Source of the DNA: an uncultured Bacilli bacterium
GTDB taxonomy: Bacteria > Bacillota_I > Bacilli_A > RF39 > UBA660
DNA: 27,560 nucleotides
Assembly (NCBI GenBank): GCA_944331725.1
Contig: CALVJE010000117.1
Coordinates: 1-27,560 of the forward strand
Reading direction: 5' to 3'
The notes beneath the pieces were generated by a model that worked only from the letters and a program-made list of their open reading frames with translations, was not told the DNA's origin and searched no databases. A program made the translations under genes and the position numbers. Of this stretch, positions 13,771 to 24,505 are shown one piece after another; the first letter of the stretch is position 1, and the number at the start of each line of letters is the position of its first letter.

Positions 13771-13877
13771 TATAATATAATTTTTGTTGGGTGTAGACAA
13801 GGTTATACGAGAGAGTGGGAGTAGGAAATATTAAACGGTAATACAAAAAAGAGGTGAGTGAACTCAACCTCTTTTTT
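13771..13877 (+). ncRNA. Possible short transcript of about 100 nt
   Basis: TATAAT at 13771-13776 (with TTGTAT 19 bases upstream, a loose fit) and the strong hairpin terminator at 13845-13877 bracket about 65 bases with no ribosome binding site plus frame. It could be a small RNA divergent from the minus-strand unit, or only the remains of a gene's regulatory ends. Confidence 0.2.
13845..13877. terminator. Bidirectional terminator
   Basis: AAAAAAGAGGT (13845-13855) pairs with ACCTCTTTTTT (13867-13877), with an inner GAGT/ACTC extension. There are A and T tracts on both sides, so it can stop transcripts from the plus side and from the araC-family gene on the minus strand. Confidence 0.75.
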
Positions 13878-14016
13878 ATGAATTAAGATATTCTATAACT
13901 TTCTTTTTACGCTTGGCATATTCCAAGGTGTGGGCGGCGCCATCCCACGAATGGCGAACGCAGGTAATCGGCATATGTCCTGCGTTTGGTATATTCCCTG
14001 CATCGCGGCTATCTGG
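13876..14016 (-). pseudogene. C-terminal remnant of an unidentified protein
   Basis: On the minus strand, just downstream of the AraC-family gene, a frame between stops encodes PDSRDAGNIPNAGHMPITC and then WDGAAHTLEYAKRKKKVIEYLNS before a stop. The phrase D-G-A-A-H-T-L-E-Y-A-K-(R/K)-x-K-K-V-I resembles the ends of SLOG/Rossmann-type proteins (DprA or YpsA-like), where G-T-A-x-T-x-x-Y-A is typical. Only about 45 residues remain and there is no start codon context apart from an internal ATG (13974). The stop overlaps the terminator. The family call is tentative. Confidence 0.35.
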
Positions 14017-14027
14017 TTATTAAACCC

Positions 14028-15224
14028 TCAACTGTGTTTTTCGCGGTACTCGGCGGGGGTGCAGCCGAAATATTTTTTAAAGACAGTAGTGAAATGCGCG
14101 GACGAGCTGTAACCGAGATATGCCGCAATCGCTGCGGCGGACTTATCGGTAAAGCGCAAAAGGCGCTTGCCTTCTTCAAGTTTTTGTCGCTGTACAAATT
14201 CAGCCAGCGCCATGCCGGACTCGGCTTTGAAGTTTGCCGAAAGGCGCGTTCTGCCCATAAACAGGTGTTCGGCGATCTGTTCGGTGGTTATCGGCTCCGA
14301 AAGATGGTGCTGAATATAGTTTGTGACGGCGATGACCAGTTTTGAAGGGTTGCTGCCCTGCCGTATCTTTTCCACCCTTTCGCAGTAGTCGGCAATCATG
14401 CGGTACTGCATGTTTGTAATCATCATGGGGTCTGTCATGAGTTCGCACTTCTGTATGTATGCGTCGCTTAAAGTCAGCGCGTCGTTGCTGTCCATTCCGC
14501 CGCGTATGGCGGCGCGCGCGGCGAGCGTGGTTGTAACTATACATGTGTTTTTAAGGTGCCTCAGCTGTTCGCGGGCGAGTTTGCCGCCGTTTACTGTGGG
14601 CATAATGTTTTTTACCCATTCCTTGAACCGTTCCGTCTGCCCCTGCGATACGAACGACATTATAGTGTTTTCCAGTTCAAGTGTGTTGTGTACGTTTTCT
14701 CCTTCCTCGGCAAATTGAGGCGTTGAAGAATATTCCTCGTTGACCATAAGTTCTTTAAACTTTACGTCGTCCGGTTCATATAGAATTATATCTTCGACAT
14801 TGGTCTTTTCGTTGTTTAAAATGTAATTTATCATACACATCATCTGCATTATCGTTTCAAGCGGCATGCGTATTATCATTTTCATGGCCGCCACAAACAT
14901 ATCGGTGTCGTTCGGCTCCACGCCCGCGCGGAAGGCGAGTTCTTTAAGCTCCTGTTCTGAATTGTGGGTTTGCCGCGTCGGCCCGATTATTATTTTGTAT
15001 GCATCGAAGTTAACTATTCCGTAGTAGTTGAAGTGGTTTGTTACATAGTAACTGACGTGGGCGTCGATTTTCATTACGTCGTCCAGATAAACATTCAGCG
15101 GGTCTTTTACTAGTTTGACAACAGAATAAAAAAATATCTGCTTCCCGTTTCTGTAAAGTCGGATAGGTATGCCCGCAAGGTTGCCTATCGATGTGCATAT
15201 GTATTTAAAGTCAAAATTTTTCAT
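14028..15224 (-). CDS. AraC-family transcriptional regulator (divergent)
   Basis: I place the start at ATG 15224, giving 398 residues, because GAAGAGGG lies 8-10 bases upstream; a longer frame starting at 15257 would run through a perfect hairpin and lacks a ribosome binding site. The N-terminal ~290 residues are an uncharacterised sensor region starting MKNFDFKYICTSIGNLAGI, with no obvious membrane segment. The last ~100 residues are the AraC double helix-turn-helix: ITTEQIAEHLFMGRTRLSA and KSAAAIAAYLGYSSSAHFTTVF, then FGCTPAEYREKH. It is transcribed away from the GH3-symporter operon and probably activates it in response to an imported glycoside or its product. Confidence 0.85.
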   Translation of the reverse strand: MKNFDFKYICTSIGNLAGIPIRLYRNGKQIFFYSVVKLVKDPLNVYLDDVMKIDAHVSYYVTNHFNYYGIVNFDAYKIIIGPTRQTHNSEQELKELAFRAGVEPNDTDMFVAAMKMIIRMPLETIMQMMCMINYILNNEKTNVEDIILYEPDDVKFKELMVNEEYSSTPQFAEEGENVHNTLELENTIMSFVSQGQTERFKEWVKNIMPTVNGGKLAREQLRHLKNTCIVTTTLAARAAIRGGMDSNDALTLSDAYIQKCELMTDPMMITNMQYRMIADYCERVEKIRQGSNPSKLVIAVTNYIQHHLSEPITTEQIAEHLFMGRTRLSANFKAESGMALAEFVQRQKLEEGKRLLRFTDKSAAAIAAYLGYSSSAHFTTVFKKYFGCTPAEYREKHS

Positions 15225-15243
15225 ATCAGTTTCCCTCTTCCGT

Positions 15244-15277
15244 ATGCGGCGGCGCAAAGCCTTTTGCGCCGCCGCAT
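15244..15277. promoter_or_regulatory. Perfect 15-bp hairpin in the araC-family leader
   Basis: 15244-15258 pairs with 15263-15277 around a four-base loop, in the 5' leader of the minus-strand regulator just upstream of its Shine-Dalgarno. It could act as an attenuator or translation-control hairpin; the T tract toward the gene is lacking. Confidence 0.5.
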
Positions 15278-15293
15278 ATCTATTCTGATACAG

Positions 15294-15322
15294 ATTTTAG
15301 CATATTGATACATATATGTAAA
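15294..15322 (-). promoter_or_regulatory. Promoter of the divergent AraC-family gene, with operator-like palindrome
   Basis: On the minus strand TTTACA (15322-15317) and TAAAAT (15299-15294) are 17 bases apart. A perfect palindrome TACATATATGTA (15309-15320) overlaps the -35, suggesting autoregulation. Confidence 0.55.
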
Positions 15323-15340
15323 GCAATTAGAAAATAGAAA

Positions 15341-15349
15341 TGATATAAT
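15341..15349 (+). promoter_or_regulatory. Extended -10 promoter of the glycoside operon
   Basis: TGATATAAT lies 36 bases before the GH3 start with no clear -35, consistent with dependence on the divergent AraC-family activator. Confidence 0.5.
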
Positions 15350-15384
15350 TGTTTTGCAATAACAGAAAAAGTGGGTTTTGCACA

Positions 15385-17817
<2,433 letters not shown>

Positions 17818-19797
17818 ATGACACAGGGGAAGATGCTGAGCGGAAGAATTTTCAACAGCCGCATACGTTCAAGAAACGTTGAGGGAAAGGAAAAGTGGCT
17901 AGGCTACCTTTTAGGCCCGTGCGGGGCGTTGCTCATCAACGCCATACTCGGAGGCTCATTTCTCAACCAATACTGGACGGACGTTCTTAAAATAGGCGGG
18001 TTGTGGGGAGGCGCCTTTTTGGTGGTATTCCCTATAATTTCAAAAATTATCGACGCCATAACCAACTTTATTATGGGTTGGATAATCGACCGCACAAAAA
18101 GCAAACAGGGTAAGGCAAGGCCATATCTGTTATTGTCGGCAATCCTTGTTCCAGTAACGGGCATTTTGCTGTATACGGTTCCGAGTATGTCCGTCGAATG
18201 GCAGGCCGTGTGGGTAACGATTTCGTATAACCTGTTCTTTTCGTTTGCATACACCATCTATAACATGAGCCATAGCATGATGGTTCCGCTTTCAACGCGC
18301 AACTCAACGCAGCGCGGCGTGCTTTCGGTATTCAACCAGGTAGCTACCGTCATGGTGACGGGTATTCTGGCCGCACTCATTTTCCCCACGGTTATTTTGC
18401 CTATAATAGGCAGTAGTAAGGGTGCATGGATAGGCGCAATGTCTATAATCTGCATAGCAATGTTGCCGCTTATGCTGTTGGAATATTATTACACAAAAGA
18501 ACGCGTGACGGAAGAGCTCGGCAAAACAGAAACGGTAAAAGTGCCGTATGTCATGCAGATAAAGGCTGTGTTTACCGATAAGTATATGGCGCTTTTGCTT
18601 GTGTACTTCCTTATATACACAATCGGTTCCACCCTTAAAAATACGGCGCTCGTATATTATTGCAATTACGTCCTCGGCACTTATAACGACGGCGTTACGC
18701 AGATGCTCATCTCCGTAATAGGCGGAATACCCATGGGCATAGGCATCTTTGCCGTCTGGCCGCTGGCAAAAAGATTCGGCAAAAAGAATGTATCTGTTGC
18801 GGGATTTATATTGTACGCGTTAGGCAGCGCTATTTGCTGGATGGTTCCCTCCAACATTGGCGTTGTTCTGACGGGGCAATTTATAAAGAATATCGGCGGC
18901 TTGCCCTGCGCGTACATATTCATGTCGCTCTTTGCCGATTCTTTCGACCATCTGGAATGGAAAACGGGATATAGGAGCGATACGTTGGCAATGTCTATCT
19001 ATTCGACTATAGTCGTAGTTTTGCTTGGCGTGGGCGTTGCAATTTTCAATGCATGCCTCAATGCAAGCGGCTACATTCCTCCCGTCAATGCCGCATCTAT
19101 TGCCGACGCCGAGGCTGTTCTGGCGGAGAACGGCTGGCTTGCACAGCTTGCGCTGGGTGATTATAAAGCCTTGGTTGACGGCACGTTTACGATAGGTATA
19201 CAGCAGCCGGACAGCACTTTAAATGTGATTTCCTTCCTGTTCGTAGGGCTTGAAGTTATAACGGGTATTATAAGCGCCGTTCTGCTTGCATTTGTCAACG
19301 TTGAAAAAACATTGACTAAAAAGCAGACGATTATACGCGAACGCCAGAAGAAGGCCTGCGAAGACAGCGGCAAAGTATGGGTAGAGCCCGAAGTTCAGAT
19401 TGAAATGGAGCAGAAGGCCGCAGATGAAGAGGCGGAAGAAATTTACCGCAAAGAGCTCAAAGAGCGTTGCCAAAAGAAAGGTCTCGATTACAACCTTGAA
19501 CTTGAAAAACATATCGAGTCAATACGGGTAAAAGAGGAAAAACAGGCCGAAAAGGAGAAGCTGGCTAAAATCAAGGCGGAGGAAAAGGAAAAGATAGCAG
19601 CCGATAAGCAGGCCGATAAACTTGCAAAAATGACGCCCGAACAGCGCGCAAAGCGTGACGCCCGCATGGAAAAACGCAGGGCGCGCGAAGATGCCGCATG
19701 GGAGATTGAGCGTAAAAAGGGCGAGAGAACTTATAATAAGATGCAGGCTATGCTCAAAGAATACCTTGCAGCCAAAAAAGGAAAGATGAAAGAATGA
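17818..19797 (+). CDS. GPH-family sugar:cation symporter with long charged C-terminal tail
   Basis: A 659-residue transporter of the glycoside-pentoside-hexuronide:cation family (MFS_2). Residues about 30-493 hold around twelve membrane segments. The family's cytoplasmic loop motif appears as [19 protein letters not shown] (87-105), followed by [20 protein letters not shown] in the next loop. After the last membrane segment ([19 protein letters not shown]), 166 residues (494-659) are almost entirely Lys, Arg, Glu, Ala and Asp, with predicted coiled-coil character; typical GPH proteins of about 450-500 residues lack this. The tail could mediate oligomerisation or binding to cytoplasmic partners. 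It lies between two GH3 genes and overlaps the next by four bases (ATGA), so it likely imports their substrates. Confidence 0.88.
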   Translation: MTQGKMLSGRIFNSRIRSRNVEGKEKWLGYLLGPCGALLINAILGGSFLNQYWTDVLKIGGLWGGAFLVVFPIISKIIDAITNFIMGWIIDRTKSKQGKARPYLLLSAILVPVTGILLYTVPSMSVEWQAVWVTISYNLFFSFAYTIYNMSHSMMVPLSTRNSTQRGVLSVFNQVATVMVTGILAALIFPTVILPIIGSSKGAWIGAMSIICIAMLPLMLLEYYYTKERVTEELGKTETVKVPYVMQIKAVFTDKYMALLLVYFLIYTIGSTLKNTALVYYCNYVLGTYNDGVTQMLISVIGGIPMGIGIFAVWPLAKRFGKKNVSVAGFILYALGSAICWMVPSNIGVVLTGQFIKNIGGLPCAYIFMSLFADSFDHLEWKTGYRSDTLAMSIYSTIVVVLLGVGVAIFNACLNASGYIPPVNAASIADAEAVLAENGWLAQLALGDYKALVDGTFTIGIQQPDSTLNVISFLFVGLEVITGIISAVLLAFVNVEKTLTKKQTIIRERQKKACEDSGKVWVEPEVQIEMEQKAADEEAEEIYRKELKERCQKKGLDYNLELEKHIESIRVKEEKQAEKEKLAKIKAEEKEKIAADKQADKLAKMTPEQRAKRDARMEKRRAREDAAWEIERKKGERTYNKMQAMLKEYLAAKKGKMKE

Positions 19798-22232
19798 TAA
19801 ATACGGCCGGATATAAAATTTGCGATATCGAAAAGGAAAACGACGAACTTGCGCTTGAAATAGCGGCGGAAGGCATAGTTTTGCTTGAAAACAGCGGCGC
19901 GCTGCCTTTGAAAAGCAAAAATGTGGCGCTGTACGGTTCGGGTGCCCGCAACACCTGCAAGGGCGGGACGGGCAGCGGCGAAGTCAACAACCGAAGAAAC
20001 ATCAATGTGGAAGAGGGGTTGGAGCTTTGCGGCTTCCGTGTGACCACCAAGGGCTGGCTGGACGACTGCGATTCACAGATGGCGAGTGAAGAAGAGGCGC
20101 GCGACGCAAAAATCAGACAGATAGGCAAAAAGTACAGTGTATTCCGCTTCTGGGAGCTGATGAACGAGCTGGCTCTTCCGATAATTTACCCCAAGGGGCG
20201 GGATATAACGCAGTCCGACGTGGCCGCCTCCGATACCGATACCGCCGTATATGTTCTGACCCGCCAGGCGGGCGAAGGCGGCGACAGGCGCAACGTAAAG
20301 GGGGAATATTACCCTACGGATAAGGAACTGCGCGATTTGCAATTTCTTGTTGCGCACTATAAAAATACCATACTCGTCATAAATGCGGGCGCATGCATAG
20401 ATATGGCGCAACTGCTTGCGGCAAAGCCGGGCGCCGTAATATTTATGGGTCAGGCGGGTCAGGCTGGCGGGCTTGCGCTTGCGCAGCTTATGAGCGGCAG
20501 CCGCAATTTCTCCGGCAGACTGGCAGCTACATGGCCGAAAGACCTTGCAGACCTTCCTTGTTCCGATTCATACAGTTTTCTGGACGGAAATACAGAAAAA
20601 GAAATATACAAGGACGGGATATATGTAGGCTACCGCTACTACGACACGTTCGGCGCAGAGCCGATGTATGCCTTCGGCTACGGGCTCTCCTATACGCGTT
20701 TCAATATATCGGCCGAGGCAGAGCTGAACGGTTCGCGTATTTCCGTATGCGCAAAAGTAAAAAATATCGGCAGCGTTGCAGGCAAAGAGATTGTTCAGGT
20801 CTATATCTCCTGTCCCGGCGGTAAAATCGCGCGTGAGTACCAGCAGTTGGCGGCATTCGCAAAGACGCGCAGACTCGATGCCGGAGAGAGCGAAGAAGTG
20901 AATCTTGGGTTTGACATCTATGATTTTGCGGCATACGACGAAGAAAATTCGTGCTTCGTGCTTGAAAAGGGCAGCTACCTGATAAGGGTGGGCAACAGTT
21001 CGCGCAATACTGAGTGCATTGCCTCGGTCGTTTTAAGCAAAGACGTTATAACCGAACGGTGCAGGGCGACAGGCGGTGCGCGCGGCCGCGTGCGCGAAAT
21101 ACAGGCTCCCGCAGGTTGCCGCGGCGCAGAATGTGCCGGCAAAGTGTTGTATCTCGACGAAAAGGCCGTTGCAGTCATAAAGCACGATTATTCGGCGCCG
21201 TATGTAAAAATTCTGCCCGAGGCGGCGCGCATGACGGATAAGGAGCTTTCCGATATTTGCGTAGGCGACCCTGCGCTCATGAGCGGAGGTATTCCCGATG
21301 TGGTCGGCGCGTGCGGGCAGATAGATAAAAAGGTTTGCAAAAAATACGGTTATTTCCCCGCAGTAATGGCGGACGGCCCTGCGGGAATAAGAATTGCAAG
21401 GGAGTATGCCGTCGAGCCGGGTGGAAAAATAAAAACAAAGGGCAAGCTCCCGCAGGAACTTATAAAGGCTAAAAAACTGTTCGCTTGGCTTGACCGCATA
21501 TGGGGCAGGCACAGCAAGCGCGCAAAACAGATTTATCAGTTCTGCACTGCCTGGCCCGTTGCCGCCGTGCAGGCGCAGACATTTTCTCCTGCGCTGATTA
21601 AAGAAGCGGGCAGGGCGATTTCTGCTGAGATGGTCAGATACGGTGTGGGCATATGGCTTGCGCCGGGAATAAATATTCAGCGTCACCCGCTGTGCGGAAG
21701 GAATTTTGAATATTATTCGGAAGACCCCGTACTCACCGCCGCGATGGCCTGCGCCGTCGTCTCCGGCGTGCAGGAAGATTCGCGTTGCGCGGTAACGGTA
21801 AAACACTTCTGCTGCAATAATCAGGAGGATAACCGCATGAAGTCTTCGAGTGAGATAAACGAAAGGGCTATGAGGGAAATTTACCTCAAAGCGTTTAAAC
21901 TCGTTGTAAAAAATGCGCGGCCCGAATGTATTATGTCAAGCTACAACAAGGTGAACGGAACTTACGTAAACAGCTCTTCTGACCTTATAAACGGCGTTTT
22001 GCGCTGCGAGTTTGGGTTTGAAGGAGTTGTTATGACCGACTGGCAGAGCGTTGCCGTCGGGCAGGCAGACGCAGGCGAAGTCCTTTCGGCTGAAAACGAC
22101 CTTATAATGGCTGGAAATAAATATCAGCATAAGGCGCTGCTTGGCGCCGTAAAGTCCGGCAGGACAGACAGACTGCATCTGCAAAGGTGTGCAAGCAGAA
22201 TACTTTCGCTGTGCAAAAAACTGCATCCCTGA
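19794..22232 (+). CDS. GH3 beta-glycosidase, circularly permuted domain order
   Basis: An 812-residue glycosidase in which the alpha/beta sandwich comes first ([17 protein letters not shown], residues 28-43; acid/base-type E161 in [26 protein letters not shown]). Next is the FnIII domain ([10 protein letters not shown], then [17 protein letters not shown]) and last the catalytic barrel: [61 protein letters not shown] and [12 protein letters not shown] with the nucleophile near D749. This order is known from Ruminococcus albus and Butyrivibrio beta-glucosidases. There is no signal peptide. All catalytic elements are present, unlike the broken permuted copy at 11418. It overlaps the symporter gene by four bases. 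Confidence 0.9.
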   Translation: MINTAGYKICDIEKENDELALEIAAEGIVLLENSGALPLKSKNVALYGSGARNTCKGGTGSGEVNNRRNINVEEGLELCGFRVTTKGWLDDCDSQMASEEEARDAKIRQIGKKYSVFRFWELMNELALPIIYPKGRDITQSDVAASDTDTAVYVLTRQAGEGGDRRNVKGEYYPTDKELRDLQFLVAHYKNTILVINAGACIDMAQLLAAKPGAVIFMGQAGQAGGLALAQLMSGSRNFSGRLAATWPKDLADLPCSDSYSFLDGNTEKEIYKDGIYVGYRYYDTFGAEPMYAFGYGLSYTRFNISAEAELNGSRISVCAKVKNIGSVAGKEIVQVYISCPGGKIAREYQQLAAFAKTRRLDAGESEEVNLGFDIYDFAAYDEENSCFVLEKGSYLIRVGNSSRNTECIASVVLSKDVITERCRATGGARGRVREIQAPAGCRGAECAGKVLYLDEKAVAVIKHDYSAPYVKILPEAARMTDKELSDICVGDPALMSGGIPDVVGACGQIDKKVCKKYGYFPAVMADGPAGIRIAREYAVEPGGKIKTKGKLPQELIKAKKLFAWLDRIWGRHSKRAKQIYQFCTAWPVAAVQAQTFSPALIKEAGRAISAEMVRYGVGIWLAPGINIQRHPLCGRNFEYYSEDPVLTAAMACAVVSGVQEDSRCAVTVKHFCCNNQEDNRMKSSSEINERAMREIYLKAFKLVVKNARPECIMSSYNKVNGTYVNSSSDLINGVLRCEFGFEGVVMTDWQSVAVGQADAGEVLSAENDLIMAGNKYQHKALLGAVKSGRTDRLHLQRCASRILSLCKKLHP

Positions 22233-22247
22233 ACAAAGGAGCGGGCA

Positions 22248-22976
22248 ATGGAAGGCAAGGTGCTTTTTCCGGAAGGAAAACGCAAGGCGGTAACGCTTTC
22301 GTACGACGACAATATGTTGCAGGACGAGCGTTTACTTGCAATATGTAAAAAATACGGGCTAAAAATTACATTCAACATAAACAGCGGAATCTTTCTGCCG
22401 TCATGGATAAAAATATCAGCAATATACCGAATTTTAAGCAAAAACAAGGCCAGGCAGATTTTTGATTCCGATATATGCGAAATAGCCTCTCACGGGTATT
22501 TTCATAAAAATCTGGCAAAAATGAGCTTTCGCGGCATTGCAAAGAATGTTTCGCATGATGTGAAAGAGCTTGAAAAAATTTTCGGCAGAAAAATAACGGG
22601 TCACGCATACCCCATGGGGCAATTTAACCAAGATGTTAAAAACGTTCTTAAAGACAACGGAATTCTGTATGCGCGCACGGTAAAATCAACGCATGCGTTC
22701 GACTTGCCGAAGGACTGGTACGAGTGGAATCCCACCTGTCATCACGGGGAGGCGGGTACTATGGACGATATCGAGCGCTTTTTGCGTGACGACGGGGCTT
22801 TGCTGTTCTTCCTCTGGGGGCATGCTTTTGAATTTGACCGCGACGACAACTGGGAGCTTATGGAAAAAATAGCAGGCAGGCTCAGCGGAAGGGACGATAT
22901 ATGGTATTGCACCAACGGCGAGTTGTATTCATGGCTTGCTCGTTCCCGTGCGGCTTCGGGTATACCAGCCACATAA
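22248..22976 (+). CDS. Polysaccharide deacetylase (CE4, NodB fold)
   Basis: A 242-residue metal-dependent deacetylase. Motif 1 is VTLSYDDN (D20 and D21), motif 2 is SHGYFH (metal ligands H82 and H86), and motif 3 is around GHAYPMGQFN (118-127); CHH at 164-166 may supply further active-site residues. There is no signal peptide or membrane segment, so it likely works in the cytoplasm, which favours acetylated oligosaccharides or glycosides as substrate over peptidoglycan. AAAGGAG lies before the ATG, and the start is 15 bases after the permuted GH3. Related proteins in glycoside loci remove O- or N-acetyl groups before hydrolysis; the exact substrate is not visible here. Confidence 0.85.
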   Translation: MEGKVLFPEGKRKAVTLSYDDNMLQDERLLAICKKYGLKITFNINSGIFLPSWIKISAIYRILSKNKARQIFDSDICEIASHGYFHKNLAKMSFRGIAKNVSHDVKELEKIFGRKITGHAYPMGQFNQDVKNVLKDNGILYARTVKSTHAFDLPKDWYEWNPTCHHGEAGTMDDIERFLRDDGALLFFLWGHAFEFDRDDNWELMEKIAGRLSGRDDIWYCTNGELYSWLARSRAASGIPAT

Positions 22977-22991
22977 TTTAAGGAGAAGTAT

Positions 22992-23576
22992 ATGTGTGAC
23001 ACCGTCATAGAAACGGCAAGGCTTTATCTGCGCCATTTCCGCAATGGAGACGAATACGATTTATTTGAATATCTGTCTGAACCGGAAGTCAACTGCTTTC
23101 GTCAAATGAAGACGGATGACCTGGCGCAGGCACAAAAGGCGGTGGAAGAGCGCATCGGCAATAAGAATGAAGAATTTTTTGCCGTCTGTCTTAAAGAGAC
23201 GGGAAAGGTCATAGGCGAGGTGTTCTATTGCCGCGATAAGCAGGAAGACGATACCGTAAGTCCTTGCTGGATGTTTAACAAAAAGTTTCAGGGTAATGGG
23301 TATGCCTGCGAAGCTGCATCTGCGCTGCTCGACTATCTTTTCGGCAAACTTTCGGTGAGAAGAATTTACGCTTATACGGGAGATTACAATTTTTCCTGTC
23401 AGAGGCTGTGCGAAAAACTCGGCATGCGCAGAGAGGGGCTTTTTAAGGAGTTTGTATCATTCATAAACAATCCTGACGGCTCTCCCAAGTACGAAAATAC
23501 TATTCAATACGCCATTCTCAGAAAGGAATGGGCTGGCCGCAGGGCAGGCGGGCAAAGTCCGAGGTACGGTATCTGA
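22992..23576 (+). CDS. GNAT N-acetyltransferase, RimJ/RimL type
   Basis: A 194-residue acetyltransferase of the Acetyltransf_3 group. It begins with the typical ETARLYLRHFRNGDEYDLFEY, and the acetyl-CoA pyrophosphate-binding motif A appears as KKFQGNGYACEAASALLDYLF. NFSCQRLCEKLGMRREGLFKE follows, and it ends with an YENTIQYAIL strand typical of the family. TAAGGAGA sits before the ATG, 15 bases after the deacetylase stop. RimJ/RimL-type enzymes acetylate protein N-termini or small amines; in this operon the acceptor could be a sugar-derived amine or an antibiotic-like plant or microbial compound, but nothing in the sequence decides this. Confidence 0.85.
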   Translation: MCDTVIETARLYLRHFRNGDEYDLFEYLSEPEVNCFRQMKTDDLAQAQKAVEERIGNKNEEFFAVCLKETGKVIGEVFYCRDKQEDDTVSPCWMFNKKFQGNGYACEAASALLDYLFGKLSVRRIYAYTGDYNFSCQRLCEKLGMRREGLFKEFVSFINNPDGSPKYENTIQYAILRKEWAGRRAGGQSPRYGI

Positions 23577-23598
23577 CGGCGATAATTAAAGGTGATAT

Positions 23599-24480
23599 AT
23601 GGCAAGCTTGCTTTTGCATATTCTTGACGCAATATTCAAACGGATGCCTGCAAACGGCGACATTTATGCCGAAAGAAAAAATAACGCCGCGCGCCGTCCG
23701 CCGCGCCCGCCAAGGGGTGTTACGGTCGAGCGGACAGAGTTCGGCGGTATACCGTGCGAAGTGGTCAAAAATGCCGGAAACACCCGCATTCCCGTGTTCT
23801 ATATTCACGGCGGCGGTTTTACTACCGGCTCTGCGCGCGAACGCAGGGCAATAACCTTTTACCTGTGCGACAGGTTCGGCTTCGACTGTATTGCGTGCGA
23901 TTATCGCCTTGCTCCCGAACATAAGCTGCCCGCAGCGCATGAAGATTGTTATGCGGCATACGGCGCCGTTGTACAAAGATATCCGCAAGTCGTTTTAATG
24001 GGGGAAAGTGCGGGCGGAACGCTCGCCGTATCGGTGGCAATGCGCGCTTTGAAAGAAGGTATTGCCCGTCCTGCGGCCGTGGCGGCATTCTCGCCTCTCG
24101 CCGCATTGAATACAGACTTGCCTTCGCACAAAACAAACGTAAAGACGGACTATATGTTAAAGCGCGACCCGTCCTCAGGCGAACTTTTAAAACTTATATG
24201 CCCTGAAAATGCGGGCGCCGAATTTTTTAAAGACCCCATAATATCACCTGTTTACGGTACTTTCAACAATTTTCCGCCCCTCTTTTTATCGGCTTCCGAT
24301 TCGGAAATTTTATACGACGATGCCGTAATGTTGTACCAAAAGGCGGTAAACGACGGCGTAAAGGCACACATAGAGGTGATCAATGGCCTGTTGCATGCAT
24401 GGCCGATAATAACGCAACTTCCCGAGGCGAGAAAGACATTGAAAAAACTTGACGTTTTTTTAAAAAATGCAGGCATATAG
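23599..24480 (+). CDS. Alpha/beta-hydrolase esterase, HSL (family IV) type
   Basis: A 293-residue carboxylesterase. The oxyanion-hole motif HGGGF (70-74), DYRLAPE (101-107), the nucleophile elbow GESAG (S137), the acid D234 in SASDSEI and H266 in LLHAWP form the complete hormone-sensitive-lipase-family set. There is no signal peptide. AAAGGTG lies before the ATG, 22 bases after the acetyltransferase gene. In a glycoside locus such enzymes commonly remove acetyl or other short acyl groups from sugars, which would let the GH3 and GH78 enzymes act. Its last bases are close to the GH78 start (25 bases). Confidence 0.88.
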   Translation: MASLLLHILDAIFKRMPANGDIYAERKNNAARRPPRPPRGVTVERTEFGGIPCEVVKNAGNTRIPVFYIHGGGFTTGSARERRAITFYLCDRFGFDCIACDYRLAPEHKLPAAHEDCYAAYGAVVQRYPQVVLMGESAGGTLAVSVAMRALKEGIARPAAVAAFSPLAALNTDLPSHKTNVKTDYMLKRDPSSGELLKLICPENAGAEFFKDPIISPVYGTFNNFPPLFLSASDSEILYDDAVMLYQKAVNDGVKAHIEVINGLLHAWPIITQLPEARKTLKKLDVFLKNAGI

Positions 24481-24505
24481 CCTGCGGAATTTTAAGAGGA
24501 ACAAT

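Noticed and set aside
21033..21806. 257-residue minus-strand frame
   Set aside because: Shadow of the permuted GH3 catalytic domain, whose plus-strand motifs are unambiguous.
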